NCBI GenBank assembly: GCA_030248295.1
Contig: JASANH010000220.1
Location: forward strand, 372,001 to 436,000
Origin: Mesodorylaimus sp. YZB2_4
Lineage: Eukaryota; Nematoda; Enoplea; Dorylaimida; Dorylaimidae
Direction: 5' to 3'
DNA length: 64,000 bases
The notes beneath the pieces are model-generated. The model made no database searches, had not been told where the DNA came from, and saw only the letters and a program-made list of their open reading frames with translations. The translations under genes and the position numbers were made by a program. Within the stretch, counting starts at the first letter, position 1; each line of letters begins with the position of its first letter. Shown here piece after piece: positions 1 to 10,740 of this stretch.

Positions 1-385
1 GTTGACAAAAGTAAAAGGCGCGAAAAATCTCACATGGCCGCCTAAATTGTTTTCAAGAGGAGAGAAAAAGTAAAGTTTTCTTGTTTTCATGGAAACAAAA
101 CGTTTTAAAATTTTTGAAAGTTAGACGTGTTCGCGAATACGTCATTGGTGTTTTCGGCGAGGTTTTAAAAATCTTTTCGGCGCGTACGAATATACTCACT
201 CACTGCTTCTATTACTAGCAGCGCATTTGAAATTCTAGGCGTCAGTTGTTTTCTTAGTCTTATTAGAAAATAAAAAGGACTAGTTTAAAGATAATTTATT
301 GAAGGAGCGAAAGTTGGACGAATTCTGAGATATTTCCTGAAACTATTACTTTGTTTTGATCGAGTCCAACCAATCGCTTTTTTAG

Positions 386-3300
386 ATGATCAAAAAAGCT
401 TTGGAACATCATAAATGCGAATATGCTTCGATGAAAGAAAATGAGAGCAGAAATGATTATCCTGACGTGATACCGTTCGATTTCAATCGTGTCATACTTT
501 CCACATTGCCAAATGATCCCAATTCGCACTATATCAATGCCAGTTACATTGACGTAAGTCAAGTGATAGGGTGGTCAAAGATATAAATATATCGAGACGG
601 TGATTATTGCAGAGTTTCTATCAACCTAAGGCCTACGTGGTCACCCAGGCAGTCAAGTCCAAGCAGACATGCCAAGATTTTTGGCGGATGATTTGGGAAC
701 TGAATTCTAACTGTATCGTCATGCTGACCAAAGTGTTCGATTTCATGAAAGTGAGCTGGGAGGCAGTGAAAGTGTTTTGTCTCATTTGAAAATATGCTGA
801 ACATGCCTTCTTACTGTAGGTAATGTGCCTTCAATACTGGCCTATGAACACAACCGAATATGGCGATATTATGGCGGAAACGCTGGATACGAAGACGTAT
901 GCGTACTTTGTTATAAGGACAGTGAAGCTGACCAAGGTAAGCTTGTGCTGCGGAGTCTTTTGGGTCAGGGCTCCAAATCGAAAGGATTACGATTAGTGTC
1001 TTTGCTTTGCCGATATTCTGAGTGCCTCTTTCAAAAACGTTCCCACAGTTTGTCACAGAACTTCTTCTTGCAGATGGAGAAAGACAAAGAAGAGACTCGA
1101 TATGTTTGCCAATTTCACTTTACTGAATGGGAAGCAAATAGTCTTCCGTATGTCAGCGCTCTTCTCGATTTCCGACGTCGAGTACGAAAATACATGGCCG
1201 AGAATCCGTGCACTGGCCCCTTGATTGTGCATTGTAGCAACGGGGCGGGCCGTAGCGGTGTGTATTTGGCCTTGGACGCCAATCTGGAATTGGCCAAGGA
1301 AGAAAACAATATCGACGTTTTCGGATACTGCAAAGCCCTGATCAATGCTAGATCAAGTTTGGTTGAGAATCTGGTACGCTCACTGAAGAGGCAGAAGCCT
1401 TGAATAGCTCTTTCACCCGCACGGAAACGCGGCAGCGGACTAATCTTGGGTACACAAGAGACTGCCTGTCATGTTCATGTGACTGTGTTAGGTACCAGAT
1501 GCACAAGCTCAGGTGTGACATAGTGCGAAGGAAGAAATGGCTGCTAGAACACTAGCTCGCCCATGCGTCCGCCAGCATCCCTATCCCGATTGAATGAGAT
1601 CTTGCTCATTAATGCAATACTGTTTTTATTTAGGATCAATATATGTTCATTTATGACGCCTTGGCCGAGGCGGTTCAGTGTGATTTAAAACCATTTCCGA
1701 TGGAAGAATTGAAAACCCGCAGCTCTCTGTACCTGACTAAGAAGAGTCGGCAGAATATGGAAACACAGCATAGTGACGAGTTCAAGGTTGGTTTCCCTCA
1801 ATATTGATGAAACGGGGATAAGAAGTTTTTTACTTTAGCTGCTTTGTCAACTCACGCCTTCACTTCGGATAGGCGATTGCGCTGGTGGGCATCGATTGGA
1901 AAATAGAGGAAAGAACCGGGACGTTATGGTGGTGCCTCGTAAGTATAGGTCATCCTTGTTTATCTTGAGGGTCCATGCTTACTATACACATGTTCCCTAC
2001 ATGACGCTCGTTACGAGAGGAGTCAAGCATATCGGAACCTTTTCTATCCTCCGAAATGCAGCCTACTGTACCTTTTATTTTTAGCGGATCACGCTCGTCC
2101 CTACCTGAGTACGTTACACGGAGAGAGCAAAGATTACACGTACATCAATGCTGTCTATTGCGATGTAAGCTCTTCTTCTCGTTGTGATAGAACTTGGATA
2201 TCTACAGTAACTTTCGATACAATTGCAGGGATTCACACGAAAGAACGAATGGATCGTGTCTGAGTGGCCAAAACCGAACACAATCGATAGTTTCTGGGCA
2301 TTAGTCTTCGATCACAATTGCCATACGATTGTGAACCTGGTTAATCAGGGCAGTCCTAAGGTAAGGCTTGTTAGTATGGGAGTGAGGAAGTAAGCGTGCT
2401 AAGCATGTCCGTTTCAGTCATACCCGCCGTTTATACATTCAAAAGGAAGGCATATATACGGACCATTTGTGGTCGATGTAATCGCTTCGGAATCTTATCC
2501 TTCGATGACCTCGCATATGGTCAAGGTGATGAAAAGAGTAAGTGAACGCAGAACAGCTGTTCTTTACTATGTTAAGTGTCGTTTGCACGATTTGGCCTGT
2601 GTGAGCATTGTGAATTTTGTCATTTTCTCTGTCTGTGACATCTGCCCATTGTGTCGAATGTGCCTTGCACGAACCGTACTCGTAACTTTATGCAGAAGCG
2701 ATCGGAGATAGCTAGACAACAACACCTGGAACTCAAAGCCAAATTAACCGCGGAGGCAGAAATCGCTGCAAAGACTAACCCTCAGAGAGCAAAGAAGGCG
2801 TTGAAGAAGCTGCGGAAATTAAAGGAGAACTTGCTGGATAAAGTGGTTTGTGTCTAACTCTTGTCTATCTTGAACGCCAGGTGCAGGGGCTTATCGTCAG
2901 CATGAGCATGCCACTGATTTTGTTTTTGCACTGTTTTATTTTCTTCATAAAGAAGCAAGGATCTGAAACGCTTTCGTTTTCAGACATTCATGCTGACTGA
3001 AATTCTGGTTTCTGGCAAGGCCAATGCCCAAGATGTGGAATATCGGATATGTAATATTATCAGCGTAAAAATGTGGCCCATTCAAAATCGAGTTCCTCTG
3101 TCTACCTCGGGGCTGATCGATGTGATCAAGATGGTCCGTTCTTGGCGAAGGAGGGCACCCGATCGGCCTGAAACTAAACCTACGATTGTGATTTCACAGT
3201 AAGTACTTCCTTGAGGCCGCAGAAAAATCAGCTTAATAGTTTTTGGTCTAGCAATGGGGTGGCTCGATGTGGTATTTTTATCGCGGCCAATATCATAATC

Positions 3301-3649
3301 GATCAAATGGACTTGGATCATGAAGTGGATGTCTTCCATGCAGCAAAGATGGTTCGCTTGAATCGGCCGCAGTTAATTGAGAACAAGGTGAGTAATGTGA
3401 GTATTCTGTTTCAGTGCCTTTAAATTCTTCATCTTGCAGGAAGAATACAAGTATTTATATGACCTGGTTCTGCACTATTTTATGAGTACGGCCGAAGGTC
3501 AGGTTGCTGATAAGAATGCGCAAAAACCAGCCGAGTCTGAAAAATCTCAAACGGAAGCTAAAATCACAGCAGATGCATTACAGCCAGCATCAGATACATT
3601 AGCCCTGGCCCCCGACTCGTCGACTAACAACCATGCGGCTGATCGGTGA
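386..3649 (+). CDS. Receptor-type tandem-domain protein tyrosine phosphatase, intracellular part (5' end uncertain)
   Basis: Thirteen exons join in phase: 386-553, 613-750, 820-936, 1074-1373, 1634-1786, 1839-1938, 2085-2164, 2229-2360, 2418-2537, 2696-2845, 2984-3198, 3252-3387 and 3440-3649, giving about 672 residues. Domain 1 (residues 1 to about 290) has YINASYID, FYQPKAYVVTQ, DFWRMIWE and the P-loop HCSNGAGRSG with Cys195. Domain 2 (about 310-610) has YINAVYCD and a P-loop reading ISHNGVARCG, with Ser557 where the catalytic Cys belongs. The WPD loops read WEA (160-162) and WPI (517-519), so both domains lack the general-acid Asp. A Lys/Glu-rich coiled-coil-like insert lies at about 437-486. 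The first exon follows a TTTTTTAG acceptor, so the first ATG may be internal and upstream exons (transmembrane or extracellular) may lie outside the window. PTP-fold assignment is firm; activity is doubtful and a binding role is inferred. Confidence 0.88.
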
Positions 3650-4983
3650 TACATGTGATTTCGACGGCGGGCTTTCCTTAAACGGGTATGAACTGAGGCG
3701 GAAGCATAGTCTTCCATCCAAAACAACGATTTGATTGGATTCTATAAGTTTCGCCGGAACATCCAGTCTGGGGCCAGTGGGTATGGAATGCACGAAGGGG
3801 ACGTTGGTGCCTGGAAGTTCCTTAGTCGCGACCAAATCTTAGCTCCATCCTTTCTGATGCGTACGAAAGAAGACTCCTGTAAGCATTAGGGATGGTTGTC
3901 TAGACTGTGTACATATCCATAACATATTTTTCACAGCTTCTATCAAAAAGTAAGCTGCAATCTTTATACTTGCTCATTTCGTTTATTCGATGTGGTACTA
4001 TGTCAGTGTTTTCCAAATGTGGATTAGGGCTGTACAGATGCTACGTGCTTGAGTAGGCCTTGAGATCGTATCAAAAGATGATTTCACATGCCATAATAGG
4101 GCAGGTATGTGACATTCTAATGGCTATTTTATTTGTTGATGTTGTGACATGTCAAAAAGATGTAAAAGAGATGATGGTATGCCTTTCCCTGGTCAGACTA
4201 CAAATGAAACGCTCTTACAAGCATTAACCAAAATATCTTAAAATCGTCTCGCATCACGCCTGAAATACGAAACCAACCCTTCCAATTTGTACGCAGGGCA
4301 GGGGTAGGACATCAACCGCCCCCACAAGGGTCAACAGATCATTGAACGAAGAGACAGCTGCCACCAAAGATCCAGCCAGCAAGCGTCTCGCTTGTAAGCC
4401 GCACTTGACATCAACTTGTTGGCCAATGCACGTGGTCTCGCATTTAGCAAGCCTAAAAGTCGTGCAGAAGCAAAGCAAAATCAAAGTATTGAAGGCTATG
4501 GGGAAGGCACTGAGGCTGCTTACATGCATATGGGGCCCAAAAGCACTCGCATATCAGTCACAGTGACTGGTTTCTGATTTGGTGGATCAGTCAGCGTGCC
4601 ATCGCTTATATCGTCCAAACTTTTCAAAATAGGAAAATACTTCATACAGCTATCGTTGCATTGTGCCTCGGTTTCTTGTATGACTGGAGCTAGGCACGCA
4701 CTTTGGCGTTTGAAGGCTAAAAAATAATGGGGACGTCAAACTATGTGTAGACTCTTATTGTCAGTCGCCAAGGGGGCGCCCGTGGAACGCTGATGGGATG
4801 TTGGCTGGTCGTTATAAAGCAATAGCGATGTTTCTACAGTTGCGGCTGGCAAGCGAAGAGAGGGGGGCGATCTGACACATCCACAGCAAGGGTGAGGCCG
4901 TCGTTCCTTGCTCTACTCAGCCCATTCCTAATTCCATAATTCGAAGGAACAAGGTAGTTCTTTGAAACTAATGGCCCCACGTA
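3650..4983. other. Intergenic, no gene seen
   Basis: This stretch follows the PTP stop codon and runs to the fold-back element. I see no exon with recognisable protein similarity and no structured RNA. The open frames here are short and lack splice partners. Confidence 0.5.
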
Positions 4984-5428
4984 CACTGACAACGGAACAT
5001 CGCCAAACGTTAAGTCGAACTTTGGAAAACGAAAAATTGTAATAGGTTATTAGGTGCAAAAGAGAGCTCTGTGCAAAATATTAGAGGCGTGTGGCCAATG
5101 GTCAGCAGTGGTCAGCGCTCAGAGAATTTTCCAAATTTACTGGATTTTTTGGGTTTTTGAGGAAAAAACCGCGAAACAGAGCGTTCAAAGCTTGAACTCG
5201 AAACTCCGAACTCAACAACCGAGTTCGGAAAGAGCTCTGCATGTTTTCCTCAACGCTTGGCTTCCTTACCACACAAAACTTCAGGACTTTAGACGCTGAC
5301 GACTGCAGACCAGTTGGCCACACGCCTCTGATATTTTGCACAGAGCTTTCTTTTGCACCTAGGAACATATTACAATTTTTCGTTTTCCAAAGTTCGACTT
5401 AACGCTTGGCGATATTCCGTTGTGAGTG
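4984..5428. mobile_element. MITE-like fold-back element, 445 bp
   Basis: The ends are long inverted repeats of about 115 bp. The left arm begins CACTGACAACGGAACATCGC and the right arm, read on the minus strand, begins CACTCACAACGGAATATCGC; the match continues through the segment reading GTTAAGTCGAACTTTGG on both. The centre also contains shorter inverted segments. There is no long open frame, so it is non-autonomous. I saw no clear target-site duplication. The right end lies 124 bp upstream of the PP1-like start codon. Confidence 0.8.
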
Positions 5429-5552
5429 AGAACTCCTGTAGCTCGTACTTCACACCGCCTGCCGTCCGCCTTGTGCTGGACTCGCCCTGTTGGGTCATTT
5501 CGAGGCCTACGCTCGTCGAGATCGGTCGGTGTGGTTCGTGCGTCAGCCAAAA

Positions 5553-6724
5553 ATGAATAGCGTGAGCAGTCCGAGTGTGAAGGAAAAGACGGTCTTCTAC
5601 AAAAGCCTGATCGACCGGCTCGCGATACCGTCGGAGCTCAAAAAGAAACCGTTGCTGGCGTCAGAAATCTCGACCCTGCTCGTCGCGGCCAAACGGGTGC
5701 TGAAGAGGAGCCCGTCAGCCTTGATCGAAGTCAAAGCGCCAGTCCACATCTGCGGCGATACTCACGGTCAACACAGAGACCTCTTGCAAATCTTCAACAA
5801 GCTCGGCTGGCCGAACCCACGGAGGTACCTGTTTCTAGGTAAGTGCCCAGTTAGATTCGCCATCCCCTCACGAGCTTCGACGGCTGAATTTCAGGCGATT
5901 ACGTGGACAGAGGACACCACAGCGTCGAGGTGGTGTGTCTGCTGTTGGCCCTGAGGGTGTTTTGCCCGAGGTTCGTCTTCTTGCTGCGAGGCAACCACGA
6001 GGCGAAGGAGATCAACAGGTTCTACGGCTTCTACGAGGAGGTCAAGACCCGGTTCAGCGAGCAGCTGTGGCTGGAGTTCAACGTAAGTGCCAGAGTTTGC
6101 TACTAGTATGGACAGGACGAGCACTCTCCTTTCAGGAGGTGTTCACGTGGATGCCTGTGGCCGCGTTGCTGAATGGTCGAGCCCTCTGCATGCACGGCGG
6201 CATACCGGCCAAGAGACTGCGCAGTTTGGACGACATTCGAAATCTCCCCATGCCCATCGAGTCGATCCGGGACAACGAGGTGGTGGCCGATCTGCTCTGG
6301 TCTGATCCATCCGACGACATCGATGGTAAGTTGATGATCGGTCAGATCTCCGAGTTAAGGCTATTTCTTACGTTCTTTAGGTTTCGCACCCAATCCTCGC
6401 GGTCTTGGACATCAGTTCGGCCTGGATGCCCTCAACGACTTCCTCTCGCGCCACGAAATCGACTGCATCATCCGTGCGCACCAGGTGTGTAAGCACGAAC
6501 TGGGCGCATTCTCAACAAACAACAAACAAACAAATTCCTGACAAACCGCTCCCTTTCAGGTCTTCAAGGAAGGGTTCAAAGTCTTCGGTGACGGCTTCCA
6601 ATGCATGACCGTCTTCAGTGCTCCGAACTATGGCGGCGAATTCAACAACTACGCTGCGGTGGTGACGATCGGCGACGGCGAGGGGCATCTCAAAGCAGAC
6701 GTGACCGTTTTGAAGGGAATGTGA
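5553..6724 (+). CDS. PP1-like serine/threonine protein phosphatase catalytic subunit
   Basis: Five exons join in phase: 5553-5838, 5895-6082, 6136-6325, 6381-6484 and 6560-6724, giving 310 residues, slightly shorter than typical PP1 (about 330). All PPP-family metal and catalytic motifs are present in order: GDTHGQ, GDYVDRG, LLRGNHE, HGG, RAHQ and [11 protein letters not shown]. The motif [14 protein letters not shown] and the segment [12 protein letters not shown] match PP1 rather than PP2A or PP2B. The canonical SAPNYCG reads SAPNYGG, a change seen in divergent copies. The long variable tail of PP1 is almost absent. An in-frame upstream ATG at 5490 would add 21 residues; 5553 is chosen because family similarity begins after it. 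It dephosphorylates Ser/Thr substrates, normally selected by RVxF-motif regulatory subunits. It resembles the lineage-expanded PP1-like phosphatases of nematodes, many of them germline-expressed; that role is inference. Confidence 0.93.
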
Positions 6725-7157
6725 AGGGCGATCGGAGGAAGGGTGGGACTGTGATCGTGTCGGGTGATCAATGTCTTTCGTAAAACGTGTCGTGCGTTCG
6801 TGATCTTTGTCTGGTGAAATGTTTGGGATGGAACGTGCGAAATGGAAATGGCCACGGCCAGCTGATGTGCCTGCCTCGTATGACAGCTCGAACAATAGAA
6901 GAACTCTCTGTCTCCTAACTATAACAGTGCAGTCCCTCAAGGGCTGACATATCACGAGGTGTACAAGTGTGAGCGTAAGATGTGACGCGACGGACTTGAC
7001 GCTCCCAGCTGCTGGCTCCGTGCAGAGCATCGACTGCCAGTCGAGCCTCTACGAATCTTCTGGAAGCCGTTCAGAGTTAGAGCTGTTTGGTTGCGCGGCA
7101 AGTACTTCCATGCTGAGGAGACATGAGTGAACAAAGGGATGTATCTCGGAGCTAGCA
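6725..7157. other. Intergenic, no gene seen
   Basis: 3' flank of the PP1-like gene. No exon or repeat is supported here. Confidence 0.4.
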
Positions 7158-7821
7158 CGGGACAGCCTGGAGCAGATGCTGCGGCGCCACCCTCCAATCC
7201 CGACGGGCACCAAGATGCGGTTGAACAGCGAAGCAGCGGCGGGAATCGAGCATATCCTCAGCAACGGTGAGACCGTCGTTCGTCGCTCAACTCGTCTCAT
7301 CTACATCTCGCTTCTTTTAGGCTCCTGGCATCTCGACGTGGCAGCCTGCATGGTAGAACTGAAGGGGACGACTCTGACGCGTCTGAAGATCAAAGACTTC
7401 GGGATGGCCAGGTTCATCGGCGACAAGAAGGAGTATCGTCAGGGAAATTCGAATCGAATGCCAGTGTGTGGTCGGCGCCCGAATATTTGGACGGTCGAGT
7501 CGGACACGTGGAGCCTGGAAGTGCTCGTTTGGGGGGGGGGGGGGGGGGAAGGGTAAGAGTTCACGGAGCGCATCGAAGCCGGAGCTGATAGAGGTTCGCT
7601 CTTTTACATCCTAGAGGACAGCGCAGCCCTATACAACGGATAGACGGAAGCGGGGGCCGAATTCACCCTCAAGCAGCGACTGAGGGAAGGTGAGACTCAA
7701 GATGCCATCCGACGTGGCGCCACTAGTGGCCGACATCGTGAAGAAGTGCTGGGACATAGACCCAAAGAAACGGCCGTCGATTGCGAAACTCGTCATGGTG
7801 TTTAACAGAGGAGCGATGTGA
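7158..7821 (+). pseudogene. Broken tyrosine-kinase domain (Fer/Fes-like)
   Basis: Pieces of the kinase C-lobe appear in order. DSLEQMLRR and EAAAGIEHILSNG (7160-7266) run into an intron with GTGAGA donor and TTTTAG acceptor. Then come HLDVAACMVEL (in place of HRDxAARNxxx), LKIKDFGMARF, NRMP, WSAPEYLDG and TVESDTWS, and finally SDVAPLVADIVKKCWDIDP plus KKRPSIAKLVMVF before TGA at 7821. The WSAPEYLDG block lies in a different frame from its two flanks, which share one frame, so there is a pair of compensating indels. A poly-G tract at about 7532-7548, an in-frame TAG in the YNG-TEA block (about 7640), and another shift before SDVAPL follow. The catalytic HRD and AARN residues are degraded and no N-lobe was found. 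It is called a pseudogene; sequencing error alone would not explain the altered catalytic loop. Confidence 0.75.
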
Positions 7822-8397
7822 GCGGGCGAGAATGAACGCCGATCTATAAAGAGATAACTTGTGCACGTGAAGCCTGTGTGTTATACATATTCTGTGTGAT
7901 AGCTCGATCGTGCGTCGAAAATGACCAGTCATCAGATTTGAGAGCATTTAGGAAAGGCATTAAATGTATCGATAGTATGAACGTCAATCATGTGAAACGA
8001 GTTCATTGACGCTGCATCCCTGCGCGACTAGCAAAGTTGAATCAAAGTCTTAAATCCATGACGAAGGATGAGGATGATACGCACAATAATTTCCAGGCAT
8101 AGAGTGAAACCTCGTCAACGAGCCGATAGGCAGACGGCCACGAACGGTATAGTGGTCCTGAACGAGCTTAAAGAATGCGACAGAGTCCAGACACGCAGTG
8201 TTGTGCACACAGAAACAATGCGCACAGCTGTGTGACAAAGAACAAAGTCAAGATGATACCTTATCAAGGTGCGTCTTATCTTTGTGCTCGCCGTACTTAC
8301 AAAACGCTATAAAGAGGAGGACGTCAAACAGGGCAAATCAGGAGAGCATTCCCAACCGATCCATCAAGTTTTCGTCCAAGTCGGTCTGTGAATCAGG
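7822..8397. other. Intergenic, no gene seen
   Basis: Between the kinase remnant and the next gene. It presumably holds the promoter and 5' leader of the gene starting at 8398. No element or exon is recognised. Confidence 0.4.
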
Positions 8398-9864
8398 ATG
8401 CTAGAAACGATTTTCTACCTGTTTTATGTCTTTTGCTTGGCAGCAGTCGTGTGTTATTTTGTGCTGCTTCCCGACCAGCCTCCATTGAGCGGTGTCTACT
8501 CGCAACCAGGGAAATTCTATCTTCTAAAGTATGCCTTTTTCCGAATTTTGTACTGGCTTCGGCAGCAGCAACAGAAACGAGCCCAACACAAAGGCCATGG
8601 AAACGAGGAAGGAAAGAGTAAGGCTGGCTACGGTGTGAAGTCAAGGACCGACGTCAAGGAGATGGAGAAATTGCAAAAGCTGCCAGAATCATCTTCGTTG
8701 GCTGTGGATGCTGTCTACTTCAATGCGGCGGACCAAAAAGGCGGCTATTTGGTGGCGGCTAGCGCGAGAAGGCATAAAAATGTCTCACAGACGGTGCTCA
8801 TGGTACGCTTAGCAGATATTGGCCTTCTGGAACTACCGTCAATACCCGATACGAATCTGAAGAGAGCTGACGAAGGTAAGTGCGTGGAAGACGATGCACT
8901 GAGTCTTGTACCTGGGTCCCATAGCACCGTAGCACCAGCACGATGCTAGGGTATTTCACTCAGAAACGATGCACTGCCCCCATGTGGTATGCACCTGCGC
9001 GCTCAAAGCAGTTCTAATCCAGTCTCTCTGATCGCAGACAGCAAGAATCAATACGGCGCTGGCGGCCTGACCATTGAACCAATCGAGCCGATGAAAAGGT
9101 GGCGAATTCGCTTCGAGGGCAAGCTGAGACTGAACCGGGACGAAGAGCATTTGATCGATGCCACACTCCAAGCGGACTGGACAGCGTGCACCGATTACTT
9201 CGACTTCGATACGGATATGAACGCGCACGCTTTGGCGGCATCGATCGCCAGAGAGCCGTGGTCTAGAGAATTCTTTCAGCGCCTCCGCGATTCTCATCAA
9301 ACCCACCACGAGCAATTCGGAGATATTCGTGGCACGCTGAGACTGCACGGTGGCAAGAGTCCGCGGGGCCAACTAGAATACCAGCTGAATATGCGAGGCG
9401 GAAGGGATCACAGCTTTGGCAATGTGCGCTCGTGGTCACACTTTCATCGATACGCCATGCAGTTCGTGCACACCGAAGACGAGCTGTGTTTTAATGCGGC
9501 CGTCGTTTCCATTCCCAACGTGTCCATGTCCCGTTTGGAATTCGGTTACGTGTTCACGAAAGAGGGACGGAAACTGGCACTGCGATCAATCGATTTGCCA
9601 CTGCAGGATTTGGGTGAGACGACGACTGCTCCTCGGGAGTACGAGTTTGAGTTCGAGGATGAGGAAGGCACTCGGTACAAGGTCGAATGCGAAGTTATAG
9701 CCAGGCCCGAGTTCTACATGGGAGAAGATGGCCGAAGGGACGCAGTCATTTTGGAACAGATGTGTCGGTACAAGGTGAATGGAAAGAGAGGGTGGGGACT
9801 GAGCGAGTGGCAGTACCGCTACTTGGACTACAAAGGACGCTTGGAGCAGAAACCAGCGGAATGA
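8398..9864 (+). CDS. Membrane-anchored protein resembling the N-terminal region of PEP-synthase-like proteins
   Basis: Two exons, 8398-8875 and 9038-9864, join in phase to give 434 residues. Residues 5-25 form a hydrophobic segment (LFYVFCLAAVVCYFVLL), a signal anchor. After a short Gln/Lys-rich linker, the region from about 100 onward carries DAVYFNAADQKGG, a motif like PSIPDTN, PMKRWRIRFEG, the FDFDTD segment, IAREPWSREFF, GGRDHSFGNVRSWSHFHRY and FEFGYVFT-like blocks. From memory this pattern matches the beta-sandwich N-terminal region of invertebrate phosphoenolpyruvate-synthase-like proteins and related stand-alone proteins. The phosphotransferase domains are absent, so no such activity is proposed. 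The stop lies 30 bp from the end of the convergent CPG4-like gene. Family recognition is moderate; the function is unknown. Confidence 0.8.
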
Positions 9865-9894
9865 TAGATTGTGATGCGTATCAGTGTTGGACAT

Positions 9895-10740
9895 TTATGT
9901 CAGGTCAGAGAGGAGGATAAAACCGTTGACGTACGTATCTGGTAGAATTTGAATGAGAGGACGTAGCACTCGCACCAACCAGCTTGAGTCTGCACTCCTT
10001 AACTGCTCTGATAAACGGATAGATCATGATAATGATGAGCAGACTTGTCCCAGTAAACCGCCATGGGTCTCCCCCCCCCCCATTTTGCGGTGCGGTCTAC
10101 AGGGTGCCTGCAGCAGGTACATACCATCCAAGCTGTCCCCGCAAATGTACTCCAGCTCTCCGAGTCCTTTTATAATAATAGTAGCTGCTGTTGACGCAGG
10201 ACAGGCATTGATGCACTTTCGGAAATTCCTGTACGAACTAGAAGCCATAAAAGTTAGAAGAGGACAGAGTTCCGAAGTCTTGAAATCTTACTTGCATATT
10301 GAATCCAAATAATTGTTATTGGTGTACTGATTTATAATGATCCCTTTGGACAATCCGGTCATGCCCGATATCCTGCTGGACTGACCAATATTCCCAAGTG
10401 CGATTGTGAGATTGTACAGGCAAGTGGCTGCACAGGTGTCCGCTTCCGATGCGTCTGGTACTCTGAAATATGGAGGAGCACTGACAGAAAAAATGACTAG
10501 TATTGATCGATAGATGACGAGCATAAGAACAAGAAAGACTTCCTTGTTTTGAAACAGTGCACTTACGCTTTTTTGAGTCGACGATGTAACGCAGATGGTA
10601 ATCCTCGATTGCCAAATGACATCTCAGATTCGACGCGCACTGAAACAGACATGATCCATTAATTGTGGAATCTATATCTCTCCTTTTTTCTTCTTACCAA
10701 TATGCCACATAGAAATGTACAATACCAGCCTGCTGAACAT
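9895..10740 (-). CDS. Small secreted cysteine-rich protein, CPG4-like
   Basis: Five short exons on the minus strand join in phase: 10740-10698, 10639-10567, 10480-10292, 10237-10125 and 10007-9895, giving 176 residues. The start ATG is preceded by an in-frame stop. The first exon encodes a short hydrophobic leader (FSRLVLYISMWHIV). The core carries the cysteine pattern ADTCAATCLYNLTIALGN, LDSICNSYRNFRKCINACP and LGELEYICGD, resembling the CPG4-type (chondroitin proteoglycan 4) secreted domains of nematodes. Phase consistency across four splice sites, and LDSIC joining exactly to NSYRNFRKC, are strong support. The last exon is less certain: without the final splice, reading continues to a stop at 10024. 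The gene converges on the membrane-anchored gene ending at 9864. Confidence 0.72.
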
